From positions 12,041,752-12,105,751 of the forward strand of contig NW_024881301.1 of the NCBI RefSeq assembly GCF_018691265.1: a stretch of 64,000 nucleotides of DNA, read 5' to 3'. The position numbers were made by a program, and so were the translations under genes. Below, piece by piece: positions 62,601 to 64,000 of the stretch. The stretch is from Tyto alba (Eukaryota; Chordata; Aves; Strigiformes; Tytonidae). Position 1 is the first letter of the stretch; each line of letters begins with the position of its first letter. The notes beneath the pieces are model-generated. The model made no database searches. It worked only from the letters and a program-made list of their open reading frames with translations, and was not told where the DNA came from.

Positions 62601-63933
62601 AGGCAGGTACTCCCAGGAGTTTCCATATCATAAGTTGTAAACCAGCACTCTAGTGAACTCATTTTAGACACCGAATGCCCCTGTGTTCCATTGACTTCAG
62701 CAAGAGATCAAGGGTTTATTTTGACTTTTATGCTCTTTACTAATGGAAATTATTGTGATTTGAACAACAATATATTTCAAGTATGAGGGCAAAGGACAGT
62801 AATGGTACTCCATTTATTGGGCATTATCTATTTTAAACCACTCAGAATGTGTTGAGGTCTTGCAAGAGATACAAATTTCCTGAGGTTTTCCCTGTTTAGT
62901 TTGGGACTTTGGCTTCTGTTACCAGAAAAGTAAATCATATACCCTCATGTCCCTCTTGAATCAAAAGATTTGATGTACTGATCATTCTAGAGAAAAGATC
63001 ATTCTAGTGAGTTAAGACTAGCCATCATCCTCATAGAATTCTAGTGGTTGGTTTGGCAACTAAATATTTTTAACACAAGATTATTTCAATATGAAACAAT
63101 AAAGTGCATCTACATTATATGACTTCCAGATACAGTACATAAATTAAGAAATTGTGCAGATGCTCTTCTAGACCACAGAACACACAAGATAGATAGGACA
63201 TAACAATTTGCTTGCTGCCTTTTTGGCAGCTTGTATGTTTCATTAATGTAAAAATATATTTTTAACACCTTCAACTTTCTTATTTACATTAAATTTATTA
63301 ACTACAGCACAGAGATTGAGTGAATAGTCTTTCATAAATCACATTATTTTTATTCTCTGACAAAATAATCATCTTGGTGGTATCACAAATTTTGTTTCTA
63401 AAAAAAAGACACATACATGCTAGTTGAATCCAGAATTTTTTTAAATGCCTGTATATGTTTAGATCCATGAGGTCATCTGCCAAGAAGTAACTGAAACTTG
63501 TGGATATGTCAAAAATAAAACATGTTAGTACAGTGTGTAATTCTGCATTCAAATACTGGAACATCTCCAACATTGGCGATGAAGCTCCTTCAGCTTCATG
63601 TGTGTGTATGGGAACTATGCGGAGAATCTGGATAGCACAAATAAAGGACTCCTAGTGTTGCAAGCATGCAACTTTGGAAATATTCAATAGCACTTCACGT
63701 GCAAGTAATTCTTCTTGCTATTACACAGATAATCATGTCAAATTTTAGCTAACATCTAGAGGTATTCATAAATACCATTTAAACAGGAGACTCATTTTTG
63801 CTCAATAAATGAATCAGTTAAATGACACTTTAACAACAATACCCACAAGTAGTGTTTGCTTTTTTCCTTGGTTTATCCGTAAAGTAACTGTTGCTGCATA
63901 CTTTTCTTAATGTCACTTTCTTTGCTTTTTTAG
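59690..63933 (+). other. PTPRM: Intronic sequence before the D1 exon
   Basis: Mostly unique AT-rich DNA. About 60880-60930 (ATGAATTAGAAAGAATAGCCACTAAAATAAT) may be a trace of old CR1. Two copies of GATCATTCTAG lie at 62980 and 62997. The last bases form the acceptor tract TTTCTTTGCTTTTTTAG. Confidence 0.5.
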
Positions 63934-64000
63934 AGTTTCTTTGAAGGACAGTCTGCACCATGGGATTCAGCTAAGAAAGATGAGAACAGAATGAAAAATA
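63934..64000 (+). CDS. PTPRM: PTPRM exon: start of phosphatase domain D1 (partial)
   Basis: First 67 nt of an exon cut by the window edge. The acceptor is TTTGCTTTTTTAG, phase 0. Twenty-two codons are visible, beginning SFFEGQSAPWDSAKK and ending DENRMKN, with one base of the next codon. In PTP domains the stretch ending KNRY marks the first conserved motif of the catalytic domain, so D1 starts here. The membrane-proximal D1 is the catalytically active domain in this family; its catalytic loop lies beyond the window. Confidence 0.97.

Larger units (their letters stand above)
32821..63933 (+). other. PTPRM: Large PTPRM intron (31.1 kb)
   Basis: Intron between codon EEYE| and |SFFEG, GTAAGT to CTTTTTTAG, phase 0. 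It carries most of the repeats of the window: several CR1 fragments, a solo LTR, a tandem duplication and simple repeats, each listed separately. I see no other exon that would fit PTPRM, and no independent gene. Confidence 0.92.

Noticed and set aside
1..64000. CRISPR arrays, operons, CpG-island promoter, independent second gene
   Set aside because: None seen. Repeats are CR1, one LTR and simple sequence; all coding signal belongs to PTPRM.

Overview
The window is AT-rich, repeat-sparse vertebrate DNA that looks avian. Its interspersed repeats are mainly CR1 LINEs ending in the bird-type tail built on ATTCTATG, plus one solo endogenous-retrovirus LTR of a kind I associate with neoavian birds. 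I see no SINE/Alu/L1 load, no bacterial-type operons and no intact long ORF. The only gene I can support is a stretch of PTPRM (receptor-type protein tyrosine phosphatase mu, a type IIB homophilic adhesion receptor) on the + strand. Six exons are visible: 152, 75, 27, 12 and 188 nt complete, plus the first 67 nt of a sixth at the right edge. They encode the cytoplasmic juxtamembrane region just after the transmembrane helix, the N-terminal helix/wedge region, and the start of phosphatase domain D1. The ectodomain (MAM, Ig, FNIII), the transmembrane exon and the catalytic core are not found here.

Layout. 1-24768 is intron, with an old CR1 and tRNA-SINE-like sequence (about 15.0-15.8 kb), a younger antisense CR1 (19.0-19.9 kb) and a very degraded CR1 (20.4-21.3 kb). 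24769-32820 holds the five complete exons. 32821-63933 is a 31.1 kb intron with further CR1 copies (33.5-34.5, 45.5-45.8, 46.4-46.8, 49.9-50.4 kb), a solo LTR with a perfect 5-bp target-site duplication (55.26-55.89 kb), a perfect 49-bp tandem duplication (59.6 kb) and several simple repeats. The sixth exon begins at 63934.

The most interesting biology is the modular linker. Exons of 75, 27 and 12 nt are all phase 1-1, so any combination can be skipped in frame. The 27-nt and 12-nt exons are in the size class of neuronal microexons, together add 13 residues, and each has a TGCATG (RBFOX-type) element in its downstream intron. All assignments come from reading the sequence and recalled family knowledge; no searches were run.
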